Part shown: positions 45,107 through 53,259 of the stretch, one piece after another | Position numbering within the stretch: the first letter of the stretch is position 1 | Layout: every line of letters begins with the position of its first letter | NCBI GenBank assembly: GCA_019637675.1 | Contig: JAHBVE010000002.1 | Coordinates: forward strand, 124,001-188,000 | DNA: 64,000 nt | Reading direction: 5' to 3' | Source of the DNA: Anaerolineales bacterium | GTDB lineage: Bacteria; Chloroflexota; Anaerolineae; Anaerolineales; UBA11579 | Notes under the pieces: model-generated | What the model was told of the DNA's origin: nothing | Databases searched by the model: none | Seen by the model: only the letters and a program-made list of their open reading frames with translations | Position numbers and translations under genes: made by a program

Positions 45107-46126
45107 ATGTCGCTCGCCACATACCAAGACGAACTGTTGCCTGCCATTGAAGCGGCGCTGCAAGCCGCTGTGCAGCCCGCCCAACTCACCAACGCCCAGT
45201 CCCCACAAGAATTGCTCAACATGCTGCGCTACCACATGGGCTGGGAAGGCGAAGGCGCCGGCCCCAAAGCCAGCGGCAAGCGTGTGCGCCCCACCCTGGT
45301 GCTGCTCAGCGCCGCCGCGGCCGGCGCCGACTGGCGCCGCGCCCTGCCCGCCGCCGCCGCGGTCGAGATCCTGCACAACTTCTCGCTCATCCACGACGAC
45401 ATTCAGGACAATAGCGAGCAGCGCCGCGGCCGCCCCACCGTGTGGGCCAAATGGGGTATGCCCCAGGCCATCAACGCCGGCGACACCCTCTTCGCCCTGG
45501 CCCACATGGCGCTTGAGGGCCTGTCCGAGACCACATCCGATGCGGCCTACATCCAGGCCGCCCGTTTGCTGCCGCGCACCAGCCTGCAGCTCACCCAGGG
45601 CCAATACCTCGACCTGGCCTACGAAACCATGCCGCACATCACGGCCGATGACTACTGGCCCATGATCTGGGGCAAGACCGGCGCACTGATTGCCGCCTGC
45701 GTGCGCATAGGCGCCCTGGTGGGCGGCGCCCTCGGCGCCGCGCTCAAAGCCTACATGGTCTTCGGCGAGAAACTCGGCCTGGCCTTCCAGGTCCACGATG
45801 ATCTGCTCGGCATCTGGGGCAACCCGGATGCAATGGGCAAGTCCGCTCACACCGATCTGCTGAGCGGCAAGAAATCCCTGCCAGTCTTGTATGCACTGCA
45901 GCAGGAGGGCGAGTTTGCCCGCGGCTGGCGCGCCGGCGTCACCGCCGAGAATGTGGACGCGCTCGCCGAGCAGCTGGAAGCCGAAGGCGCCCGCGAGTAC
46001 ACCCAGCAGCAGGCCGAGAAGCTGACCCAGGAAGCTATTGACGCCCTGCACGCCGCCAACCCGCAGCCAGAACCCGGCGCGGCCCTGGCCGAGCTGGCCG
46101 AGGAACTCGGCCGCCGCGAAGTCTAG
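45107..46126 (+). CDS. Polyprenyl diphosphate synthase (GGPP-type)
   Basis: This 339-residue trans-prenyltransferase extends allylic diphosphates with IPP. The first Asp-rich motif is DDIQD (97-101) in NFSLIHDDIQDNSEQRRGRPT. The second region is VHDDLLGIWGN near 230, where the usual DDxxD is reduced to DDLLG. This variation occurs in a subset of bacterial synthases and may affect product length. GKRVRP near 58-63 binds diphosphate. The gene follows the IPP isomerase and provides C15-C20 or longer prenyl chains, probably for quinones or carotenoids; the product cannot be fixed. Confidence 0.9.
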   Translation: MSLATYQDELLPAIEAALQAAVQPAQLTNAQSPQELLNMLRYHMGWEGEGAGPKASGKRVRPTLVLLSAAAAGADWRRALPAAAAVEILHNFSLIHDDIQDNSEQRRGRPTVWAKWGMPQAINAGDTLFALAHMALEGLSETTSDAAYIQAARLLPRTSLQLTQGQYLDLAYETMPHITADDYWPMIWGKTGALIAACVRIGALVGGALGAALKAYMVFGEKLGLAFQVHDDLLGIWGNPDAMGKSAHTDLLSGKKSLPVLYALQQEGEFARGWRAGVTAENVDALAEQLEAEGAREYTQQQAEKLTQEAIDALHAANPQPEPGAALAELAEELGRREV

Positions 46127-46383
46127 CTCCTCGCTACGCTCGGGATGCACGGTGAGAACAGGGGTGCGCTGCGAAGCAGCGCACCCTATTACCAATGTCA
46201 TTCCGAACGGGTTTTTGCATCCACACCAGACCGCCGAAGCTCGATCAGCGAGGAATCCGTGTTGGCATGTCTTCCATGCAGCGCATGTTAGGAAGCCGTG
46301 TATCCCAAGCGTAGCGAAGGATCCTTGCTGGCAGATCCTCCACGCTGGGCCTGTTACCGATAACTGCCCCACAATGCACAAAT
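46127..46383. repeat. Gene-free stretch with TCATTCCGAACG repeats (family F)
   Basis: No credible gene lies between 46127 and 46432. The stretch holds a 36-base identity (TGTCATTCCGAACGGGTTTT onward, from 46197) with 56625 onward, including TTGCATCCACACCAGAC. Then come GAGGAATCC and two GTAGCGAAGGATCC-like modules. A terminator hairpin closes the region. Confidence 0.75.
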
Positions 46384-46413
46384 AAAGAGCGCCCCAAATG
46401 GGGCGCTCTTTTT
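46384..46413. terminator. Bidirectional Rho-independent terminator
   Basis: An 11-bp stem AAGAGCGCCCC/GGGGCGCTCTT with an AAAT loop is followed by TTTTT. It separates the prenyl synthase unit from the DUF1328 gene on the other strand. Confidence 0.9.
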
Positions 46414-46432
46414 GTGCACGCGCAATGTGCAA

Positions 46433-46621
46433 CTAGACGAACATTGCCACGTGCGAAACCTCGAACAGTACCCGGCCGAACAACAGCGAGATGATCAGCA
46501 GCACCACAAAGATGGTGAAGATCAGCTGCGCAATGTTCGCCGCGGTCACTTCAACGCCCCGGAAGCCCAGCAAACCGGCGATGATGGCGATGATCAGAAA
46601 AGTGAGTGCCCAAGTTAACAT
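46433..46621 (-). CDS. DUF1328-family small membrane protein (YtjA-like)
   Basis: This 62-residue protein has two hydrophobic segments separated by a short [10 protein letters not shown] loop, the standard DUF1328 pattern ([19 protein letters not shown]). Relatives such as YtjA are small inner-membrane proteins linked to stress; their function is unknown. ATG 46621 is preceded by GGAGG at 7-base spacing, so the start is firm. A hairpin lies directly before the ribosome binding site. Confidence 0.88.
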   Translation of the reverse strand: MLTWALTFLIIAIIAGLLGFRGVEVTAANIAQLIFTIFVVLLIISLLFGRVLFEVSHVAMFV

Positions 46622-46629
46622 GACATCCT

Positions 46630-46659
46630 CCGTTGGTAGTTGATTTCTACCGACAACGG
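46630..46659 (-). promoter_or_regulatory. 5' hairpin overlapping the ribosome binding site of the DUF1328 gene
   Basis: On the minus strand CCGTTG and GTAG pair with CTAC and CAACGG (6 bp and 4 bp separated by a 3-base bulge, 7-base loop). The last GG of the stem begins GGAGG, so the fold could limit ribosome access. Confidence 0.45.
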
Positions 46660-46691
46660 GGGCTGTGCAGGATCTATCACTGACATAAACG

Positions 46692-46719
46692 AAAGGCACT
46701 GGCGTACGCCAGTGCCTTT
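46692..46719 (-). terminator. Hairpin downstream of the HerA-like gene
   Basis: The perfect palindrome AAAGGCACTGGCGTACGCCA with its completing bases lies 26 bases after the stop at 46746. The T run is short, so termination is likely but not certain. Confidence 0.6.
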
Positions 46720-46745
46720 AACATCTCTCTCAGAAAAGCGCGAGG

Positions 46746-49289
46746 CTATTCGTAGGCAGGGATCTCGACTTCGCGCCCGCCCACGCTCACGCGATGGTAC
46801 GGCAGCCACACCACGCCAAAGGTGCTGACGTAGATGTCCTTGCGGGCCGGGGCCACGGGGATCTGCGTGATCTTTTTAGCCACAGCATCCCAACGTGCAT
46901 CGATCGCATCCAAGGCCTGCTGCACCTCATCGCCCATGGCCTCCATTTCTTTTTCAAGGCTGGTGATGGTGGCCTTGCTGTCCTCCACCCGTGCCTTGGC
47001 CTCGCTCGACATGCGGTGCTTGGTCAGCGAGGTGGTCAGCCGCCGGCTTCTGCCGGCAAACAGGCCGATCACATTCTCCAGGTGCGTGCCCATCGCCTCG
47101 ATATTGCGCTGGTTGGCCTTCTGTTCATCCTGGCTTAGGTCGCGGCGTTCTTTTTCCAGCTTCTTCTGCAGGTTCTTGATCTGGGTCTCGAACTTCTGCT
47201 TGGCCTTGTCAACTTCCAGGTTGCTCTTGGCTTGTGCTTCCTGCGCGCACAGCGCCGCAAACTCCTCGCGGGTCAGCTCCGGCCCGGCATACACCTTCAA
47301 GTCCTCATTGGCCCATACCTGCACCTCGCTGGCGCGGTAAGCCCAATCGGCAAAATCGCGCTCCAGCAGTTTCAGCTGGGCGCCGTCGGCCATTGTGCCG
47401 CTCAGTTCGCCATACAACGCCTCGTCGTCCTGCGGGCGGCCCTCCAGGCTGCGCTCATTGACCGGCTCGTGCTCAAAGTCCTCCCAGCGCAAACCACGCG
47501 CCGGCAGATCGGTCACCAGGGATGCCTTGTAGGTCTCAAAGTCCAGGTTGTACTTGCGCTGCAGGATACGCACCTGGGCTTGCGCCAGCAAGGCCGGGTG
47601 GTACGCCAGACCGATGCGCTTGGCATCCGCCGGCAGGCTGCGCCGGCTGGCTTGCGCCGCGGCCTCCAGGCCGAGCGCGGCCGGCATGAACAGCTCTTGC
47701 ACGCCGGAGGGGACGATAGGCCGGTGGCCCAGGGCGCCAGTGTCAGGGGTCATTTGCGGCTCCTCTTTTGCAGATGATGACGGCTTGCCGGGCTTGGCCG
47801 CCGGGGCGGCTGCGCCGGTGGCCAGCTTGTTGAGCGCCGGGATCTGGCTGCGCGTCAGCGGGCCAGCCAGATAGTTCATCGCCCAACGGGTATAGAAGAT
47901 GACGGGTTGCTTCTCATGCACATTGTGCAGCAGGAAAACGCGCTTATCCAGCGCCGAAATTTGCTTGTCGTAGTCAGAGCGCTTGAACGCGCCGGGCGCC
48001 GCGCCTTCCAGGCCGTCCAGCAAACGCTCTTTGTCGCGGTCGGTCTGCAGCTTGCCAATGAACCACGAACCGGCATTGGAGAGCGCCTTGTAGTCCACAT
48101 CCACCGGGTTTTGGGTGGCCAGCAACTGCCCCACGCCGAACGCACGCGCCTGCTTCAGCATGCGCAGCATCGGCGCCTTGCTGGGCGGCTCTTTGACCGG
48201 CGGCAGATATCCGTGAATTTCATCGAAGTACACCAGGGCGCGCAGCGAGCCGGTGCCGCGCTGGTTGCGCATCCAGGTCTCGACCGCCGAATACAGCAGC
48301 GTGATGAAGAACATCCGCTCCGCATCCGAAAGATGCGAGAGCAGGAACACGCTATGGCGCGGCTTGCCGCCCGCGGTGAACAGCAGCTTCTCGATCTCCA
48401 GCGGCGTGCCCTCCAGCCAGCTTTGGAAGCTGGGCGCGGCCAGAATATTGTTCAGGCGCAGCGCCAACGCGCCGCGGTCTTTTGCGGGGAAGAACTGGTC
48501 GAGGTCCAGCACGCCCAGCTTGCTGATGGGCGGGTTCTGCACCTGGCGGATGAGGTCGCCCAACCCCAGGTCCTTACCAGCCGACCAGGCCTGCTCGAAC
48601 AGATTCGCCAGCAGAATATGCTCGCGGGATTTGACCGGGTCTACGTCATTGAAACCCACCAGGCCGAGGATCGCCGTGGCGGTGGAGGCGATCCGCTCGC
48701 GGATGGCCTCGCGATGCTCGTCCCAGCTCTCCTGCGGGGCCTGCAGCGATGCCAGAATGCTGACCGGGTAGCCCGCATCCGAGCCCGGCGTATACACGGC
48801 GAACTCGGCCGCATCCGCCAGCGCCTGAATGCGCTCCGGCCCGATGCCCCAATCCGCCAGGCCTTTGCTCCACAGCTCGGCCGTGGCGCGGGCCGCCTCG
48901 CTCACGTCTTTGCCGGCCCGTTGGGCTTCGTCAGCATTGATCCACGGCTCAAAATCCGCCGGTTGCAGCTTGGGGAAGTGCAGCAGCAGGTTGGTGATGT
49001 CGCCCTTGGGGTCGATCATCAGCGCCGGGATGCCCTGCAGCGCCGCCTCTTCGAGGATGCTGATGCACAAACCGGTCTTGCCAGAGCCGGTCATACCGAA
49101 CACCACGCCGTGCGTGGTCAGATCGGCCGGGTCATACAGCACCAGCTCGTCGGTGGTTTGGTTCTGCTTGAGGTCGTGAACTTTGCCGAGGTAGAGCTTG
49201 CCCTTGGTGTTCAATGCTTCGGGCTTGGTCTCCGCCTTGGCAGGGGTTTGCTTTTTGGTCGCCGTTTTCTTGGTTGCCTTCTTTGCCAT
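46746..49289 (-). CDS. HerA-like ATPase (DUF853/FtsK-HerA superfamily)
   Basis: This 847-residue P-loop ATPase has Walker A GMTGSGKT (65-72), Walker B LVYFDEIHGYLPP near 350 and the sensor region LLATQNPVDVDYKALSNAG. A Lys/Thr/Ala-rich N-terminal tail precedes the core. From about residue 600 a long charged region predicted as coiled coil follows (EKERRDLSQDEQKANQRNIEAM). The family is annotated as helicase HerA-like. Archaeal HerA works with NurA nuclease in end resection, but no NurA gene is adjacent and this subgroup has no proven role. TATTAT ends 7 bases before the ATG, so the mRNA is predicted leaderless. Confidence 0.85.
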   Translation of the reverse strand: MAKKATKKTATKKQTPAKAETKPEALNTKGKLYLGKVHDLKQNQTTDELVLYDPADLTTHGVVFGMTGSGKTGLCISILEEAALQGIPALMIDPKGDITNLLLHFPKLQPADFEPWINADEAQRAGKDVSEAARATAELWSKGLADWGIGPERIQALADAAEFAVYTPGSDAGYPVSILASLQAPQESWDEHREAIRERIASTATAILGLVGFNDVDPVKSREHILLANLFEQAWSAGKDLGLGDLIRQVQNPPISKLGVLDLDQFFPAKDRGALALRLNNILAAPSFQSWLEGTPLEIEKLLFTAGGKPRHSVFLLSHLSDAERMFFITLLYSAVETWMRNQRGTGSLRALVYFDEIHGYLPPVKEPPSKAPMLRMLKQARAFGVGQLLATQNPVDVDYKALSNAGSWFIGKLQTDRDKERLLDGLEGAAPGAFKRSDYDKQISALDKRVFLLHNVHEKQPVIFYTRWAMNYLAGPLTRSQIPALNKLATGAAAPAAKPGKPSSSAKEEPQMTPDTGALGHRPIVPSGVQELFMPAALGLEAAAQASRRSLPADAKRIGLAYHPALLAQAQVRILQRKYNLDFETYKASLVTDLPARGLRWEDFEHEPVNERSLEGRPQDDEALYGELSGTMADGAQLKLLERDFADWAYRASEVQVWANEDLKVYAGPELTREEFAALCAQEAQAKSNLEVDKAKQKFETQIKNLQKKLEKERRDLSQDEQKANQRNIEAMGTHLENVIGLFAGRSRRLTTSLTKHRMSSEAKARVEDSKATITSLEKEMEAMGDEVQQALDAIDARWDAVAKKITQIPVAPARKDIYVSTFGVVWLPYHRVSVGGREVEIPAYE

Positions 49290-49296
49290 AAGGCGA

Positions 49297-49302
49297 ATAA
49301 TA
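49297..49302 (-). promoter_or_regulatory. -10 element of the HerA-like gene, leaderless
   Basis: TATTAT, 7 bases (TCGCCTT) and ATG on the minus strand. It lies close to the hemW stop region upstream. Confidence 0.5.
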
Positions 49303-49311
49303 ACATCGGCC

Positions 49312-50520
49312 TTAGACAAACTCCATAAAAACCTGGTTGCCCAGCAGGCGGCCCTGGTGTGTCAGGCGCAGTGCGCCTGACGCGGTTTCCAGCAGCCCAC
49401 GGCGCTGCAGCGCCGTGATGCTGCGCCCGTACACCTGCTCCAGCGTGCTGCCGAAGCGCTGCGCAAAGCCAGCTTGCGAAACGCCCTCGCGCACCAGGCG
49501 CAGACCCATCATCATCGTCTCGCCCATCTCGCGGCGGGCGTCCACAGGTTCGGCGCTGGCGGTGGCCGGCGTGCGCGGCAGCCCGCTGGCGGCGGCCGTT
49601 GCCGCCCCCGCGTCACGCATCCGTTTGATATACGCGGCTGGGGCCAGCACATTGGCCGTGCGGTGTCCCGCCAAAAAGCCATGCGCCCCCGCCCCCAGCC
49701 CGGCGTATGGCAGGTTGCGCCAGTATTGCAAATTATGGCGGCAGGCCCGCGGCTGGCCGTCTGCGCCCGGTTTGGCCCAGTTGGAGATCTCGTACTGCAC
49801 GAAGCCGCCATCCGCCAGCATGCGGTCGGCCAGCTCGTACATCTCGGCCGCCGCATCGCCGTCCGGCAGGGCCAGCAGGCCGCGCCCGTCGAGTTCCTTG
49901 AACGGCGTGCCGTGCTCGATGCTCAGGGCATACAGCGAGAGGTGCTCGGGCGCCAGGCCCACCGCCAGCTCCAGATTGCGCTGCCAGCTGGCCAGGCTCT
50001 GGCCGGGCAGGCCAAAGATCCAATCCAGGTTCAGGTTGTCGAAGCCCGCTTGCCGCGCCCATTTGACCGAATTGACCACATCCACAAAATCATGCTCGCG
50101 CTCCAGCACCAACAGCTCGTGCGGGCTGGCCGACTGCACGCCCAGGCTGATGCGGTTGAAGCCCGCCGCCCGCAGGCCGGCCAGGTACTCCGGGCTCAGC
50201 GTGCCGGGGTTGGCCTCCAGCGAGATCTCGGCGTCCGCCGCCACGTCGTAGGCCGCATGCAGCGCCCCCAACAGGCGCTGCATCGCCTCCAGCGGCAGCA
50301 GCGAAGGCGTGCCGCCGCCCAGAAAGATCGTGTGCACGGGCAGCCGCTCGCCGGCCGCGGCCGCCAGCCACTCGGCCTCGGCGATCAGCGCATCCGTATA
50401 GGCCGGCATCAGATCTTCCAGCCCGGCATATGTATTGAAATCACAATAGCCGCAGCGATGGCGGCAAAAGGGGATGTGCAGGTACAGGCTCAGGGGCTGC
50501 CTATTGGTTTCGGGCTGCAT
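49312..50520 (-). CDS. hemW: HemW-like radical SAM protein
   Basis: This 402-residue radical SAM protein resembles HemW, the haem chaperone once annotated as oxygen-independent coproporphyrinogen oxidase. The cluster cysteines C19, C23 and C26 lie in HIPFCRHRCGYCDFNTY. GGGTPSLL, SLEANPGTL and NRISLGVQSASPHEL are standard, and the C-terminal HemW domain is present. ATG 50520 is used because TATACT ends 6 bases upstream. A longer reading to 50625 runs through the heptad repeat and is rejected. The gene is followed by the HerA-like gene after 22 bases. Confidence 0.92.
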   Translation of the reverse strand: MQPETNRQPLSLYLHIPFCRHRCGYCDFNTYAGLEDLMPAYTDALIAEAEWLAAAAGERLPVHTIFLGGGTPSLLPLEAMQRLLGALHAAYDVAADAEISLEANPGTLSPEYLAGLRAAGFNRISLGVQSASPHELLVLEREHDFVDVVNSVKWARQAGFDNLNLDWIFGLPGQSLASWQRNLELAVGLAPEHLSLYALSIEHGTPFKELDGRGLLALPDGDAAAEMYELADRMLADGGFVQYEISNWAKPGADGQPRACRHNLQYWRNLPYAGLGAGAHGFLAGHRTANVLAPAAYIKRMRDAGAATAAASGLPRTPATASAEPVDARREMGETMMMGLRLVREGVSQAGFAQRFGSTLEQVYGRSITALQRRGLLETASGALRLTHQGRLLGNQVFMEFV

Positions 50521-50526
50521 GCTGGC

Positions 50527-50532
50527 AGTATA
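50527..50532 (-). promoter_or_regulatory. -10 element of hemW, leaderless
   Basis: TATACT, 6 bases (GCCAGC) and ATG on the minus strand. Confidence 0.62.
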
Positions 50533-50542
50533 CCTTTTGGGA

Positions 50543-50665
50543 ATCAGGGAGCAGTGATTGGTGAGCAGTGAGTAGTGAGCAGTGATCCGTGAGCAGGAAC
50601 TGCCTGCCCAGCTATACCTGCTCACTCTTCCCTAATCACCGCTCACTCGCTCCTCTCCCTCACTC
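50543..50665. repeat. Heptad repeat (family A, copy 6) between divergent genes
   Basis: The longest copy: GTGATTG GTGAGCA GTGAGTA GTGAGCA GTGATCC GTGAGCA (50555-50598) faces CTGCTCAC and related TCAC heptads (about 50619-50665). It lies just upstream of the hemW -10 element and before the LysM gene promoter. Confidence 0.75.
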
Positions 50666-50694
50666 GACTCTCATCCGCGATCCAGGCTGCTTGG

Positions 50695-50700
50695 TATAAT
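50695..50700 (+). promoter_or_regulatory. -10 element of the LysM protein gene
   Basis: TATAAT ends 11 bases before ATG 50712 and no ribosome binding site is visible. The predicted leader is about 5 bases or less. Confidence 0.55.
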
Positions 50701-50711
50701 CGCCCCGTTTT

Positions 50712-51884
50712 ATGGCAAACGACAAACCTCGTTCCACCCCCACCAAAATTTGCCCAAGCTGTGGCACCCGCGTAAGTGAGAACGCGCCTCGCTGCCTGGT
50801 CTGCGGACACCAGTTCGTGGCCGGCAGCACGCCCATCACCAAGAAGGCCGCCAAGGCGGATGCGCCCATCGGCGGCCGCACCAGCCTGCCTGAGCTGCGT
50901 CTCAGCCTGCCGGTCGCCATCGGCCTGCTGGTCCTAGTGCTGCTCATGGGCAGCGGCGTGGCCTATGCCGCCCTCTCGGGCACAGGCCGCCTGATCGCCC
51001 CTGAAGTCGAGGGCACCGCCACCGCTACCGCCACGGTCACGCCCACCGAAACGCCGGAGACCCCCACGGCTACCTCCACCCCGGAGCCGACCTACACGCC
51101 GCTGGCCTACACCGTGCAGCAAATGGACACCTGCGGCGGCATTGGCTTTGCCTTCAACGTAAGCGCCGCCTCGATCATCCTGCAGAATTCGCTGGATGCC
51201 AATTGCAGCCTATTCATCGGTCAGGCGCTGCTGATCCCGCAGCCCACCTTCACCGCTACCCCGCAAGCCACCGCCACCCTGGGCGAGATGGAAGCCACCA
51301 TCGCCGCCTGCGAGGTGCAGAGCTATGTCGTGCAGGCCGGCGAATCGCTCAGCCTGATCGCGCTGACCTATGGCGTGCCCATGGAAGCCATCATGAGCTG
51401 GAACAACCTCACCTCCAGCGGCACTTTTGAGGGCCAGCGCCTCAGCATCCCCATCTGTATGCGCACCTTCGTGGGCGCCGCCACCGTCACCCCCACCGTG
51501 GCCCCGCCCTACCCGGCCCCCGAGCTGCTCCTCCCGGTGGACGGCGATGCCTTCACCTCCAGCAGCGACACGATCGCCCTGCAGTGGGCCTCCGTCGGCA
51601 CCCTGCGCAACAACGAGTACTACCAGGTCACCATTGTGGATGTGACCAGCGGCCGCAACCTGCACATCACGGATGAGGTCAAGGACACCACCTTCTCCGT
51701 ACCCACCTCCTTCCGCCCCACGGATGGCCGCCCGCATATCTTCCGCTGGTACGTGGTGACCGTTGCGCAGATCGGCGTGGACGCTGACGGCCTGCCCGTG
51801 TTCATCCAGGGCGGCCCGGCCAGCCTGGTGCGCACCTTCACCTGGAACGGCAGCGGCGCCCCGGTTAGCTCGCCTACCCCGTAG
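50712..51884 (+). CDS. Zinc-ribbon, single-pass membrane protein with two LysM domains
   Basis: This 390-residue protein has an N-terminal cytoplasmic zinc ribbon (C14, C17, C28, C31 in CPSCGTR and CLVCGHQ) and one membrane segment (about 66-87). A Thr/Pro-rich linker follows, then two LysM-like domains at about 132-178 and 206-255. The second (YVVQAGESLSLIALTYGVPM) is canonical; the first has two cysteines that may bridge. A C-terminal Ig-like domain (about 280-380) carries SDTIALQWASVG. LysM binds peptidoglycan-type glycans, so the protein should link the cytoplasm to the envelope. Function is unknown. A bidirectional terminator follows. Confidence 0.85.
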   Translation: MANDKPRSTPTKICPSCGTRVSENAPRCLVCGHQFVAGSTPITKKAAKADAPIGGRTSLPELRLSLPVAIGLLVLVLLMGSGVAYAALSGTGRLIAPEVEGTATATATVTPTETPETPTATSTPEPTYTPLAYTVQQMDTCGGIGFAFNVSAASIILQNSLDANCSLFIGQALLIPQPTFTATPQATATLGEMEATIAACEVQSYVVQAGESLSLIALTYGVPMEAIMSWNNLTSSGTFEGQRLSIPICMRTFVGAATVTPTVAPPYPAPELLLPVDGDAFTSSSDTIALQWASVGTLRNNEYYQVTIVDVTSGRNLHITDEVKDTTFSVPTSFRPTDGRPHIFRWYVVTVAQIGVDADGLPVFIQGGPASLVRTFTWNGSGAPVSSPTP

Positions 51885-51898
51885 CCTCGAACGCAAAC

Positions 51899-51930
51899 AA
51901 AAAAGCCCGCTCGTTGAGCGGGCTTTTTTT
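51899..51930. terminator. Bidirectional Rho-independent terminator (LysM gene / gltA)
   Basis: A 12-bp stem AAAAGCCCGCTC/GAGCGGGCTTTT with a GTT loop is followed by TTTT and preceded by an A run. Confidence 0.92.
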
Positions 51931-51950
51931 ATTCTCGCGGTCAGCGCAGC

Positions 51951-53240
51951 TTACTTGCGCTTGTCCATCGCTACAAAATCGCGCTTGTCCTCGCCCAGGT
52001 ACACCTGGCGCGGCCGGGCGATCTTCTGCTCATCGTCCAGCAGCATCTCCTGCCACTGCGCCAGCCAGCCCACCGTGCGCGGGATGGCGAACATCACCGG
52101 GAAGAAAGCCACCGGCAGGCCCATGGCCTGGTAGATGATGCCCGAGTAGAAGTCCACGTTCGGGTACAGCTTGCGTTGGATGAAGTATTCGTCGCTCAGG
52201 GCGATCTGCTCCAGCTCCACGGCAATATCCAGCAGGGTATTGCGACCGGTCACCTTGAAGACGTCCTCGGCCACTTGCTTGATGATCTTGGCGCGCGGGT
52301 CATAGTTCTTGTAGACCCGGTGGCCGAAGCCCATCAAGCGGCCTTCACCCTTCTTCACCTTTTCGATGAAGCTGGGGATGTTCTTGACGTCGCCGATCTG
52401 GCTCAGCATGCGCAGCACGGCCTCGTTGGCGCCGCCGTGCAGCGGGCCATACAGGGCCGCGGCCGCGCCGGCCATGGCCGAGTACGGGTCGACCTTGCTC
52501 GAGCCGATGGCGCGCATCGCGTTCGTGCTGCAGTTCTGCTCATGGTCCGCATGCAGAATGAACAACACGTCGAGGGCACGTTCCAGCACCGGGTTGGGCT
52601 CGTAGTTCTGCTCCATCATCTTGAACATCATGCTCAAGAAGTTGCCCGGGTAGCTCAGGTTATTGTCCGGGTAGATGAACGGCAACCCGCGGCTGTGGCG
52701 GTACGAGAACGCCGCGATCGTAGGCACCTTGGCGATCAGCCGCTGGATCTGGATCGTGCGCACGCTCGTGTCGTTGATCTGATTGGCTTCCGGGTAGAAC
52801 GTGGAGAGCGCCGCTACGGTGGCAATGAACATGCCCATCGGGTGGGCATCGTAGCGGAAGTTCTGCATGAAGTGCTTGATGTTCTCGTGGATGATAGTGT
52901 GGTGCGTGATGTCATGCACCCACTGGGCCAGCTGGTCCTTGGTCGGCAGCTCGCCGTACAAGATGAGATAAGCCACTTCCAGGTACGTGCACTTCTCGGC
53001 CAACTGCTCGATCGGGTAACCCCGGTAGCGCAGGATGCCGTTGTCGCCATCCAGGTAGGTGATCTCGCTCTTGGTGCTGGCCGTGTTCATGAAGGCCGGG
53101 TCATACGTCATCAGCCCGAAGTCTTCCGGCCCGCTCTTGATCTGGCGCAGGTCAGTGGCCTTGATCGTGCCTTCCCAGATCGGCAGCTCGTACTCCTGCC
53201 CGGTGCGGTTGTCTTTGATGCTAAGGGTGTCTTTTGCCAT
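51951..53240 (-). CDS. gltA: Citrate synthase
   Basis: This 429-residue enzyme condenses oxaloacetate and acetyl-CoA. The signature LHADHEQNCSTNAMR carries one catalytic His, and GPLHGGANEAVLRML and GFGHRVYKNYDPRA carry the other His and Arg residues. The catalytic Asp lies in NVDFYSGIIYQAMG. Length matches the type II bacterial enzyme. ATG 53240 is preceded by GGAG. It lies 19 bases downstream of mdh on the same strand, so mdh-gltA is a TCA operon that makes and uses oxaloacetate. Confidence 0.97.
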   Translation of the reverse strand: MAKDTLSIKDNRTGQEYELPIWEGTIKATDLRQIKSGPEDFGLMTYDPAFMNTASTKSEITYLDGDNGILRYRGYPIEQLAEKCTYLEVAYLILYGELPTKDQLAQWVHDITHHTIIHENIKHFMQNFRYDAHPMGMFIATVAALSTFYPEANQINDTSVRTIQIQRLIAKVPTIAAFSYRHSRGLPFIYPDNNLSYPGNFLSMMFKMMEQNYEPNPVLERALDVLFILHADHEQNCSTNAMRAIGSSKVDPYSAMAGAAAALYGPLHGGANEAVLRMLSQIGDVKNIPSFIEKVKKGEGRLMGFGHRVYKNYDPRAKIIKQVAEDVFKVTGRNTLLDIAVELEQIALSDEYFIQRKLYPNVDFYSGIIYQAMGLPVAFFPVMFAIPRTVGWLAQWQEMLLDDEQKIARPRQVYLGEDKRDFVAMDKRK

Positions 53241-53259
53241 GCCCAGCTCCGATCTTGGT

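Noticed and set aside
47907..49328. 473-codon open frame antisense to the HerA-like gene
   Set aside because: Composition and position show a shadow frame; the opposite strand encodes clear Walker motifs.
50521..50625. 35-residue N-terminal extension of HemW
   Set aside because: It is translated from a family A repeat and lies upstream of the predicted transcript start; HemW homology begins at 50520.
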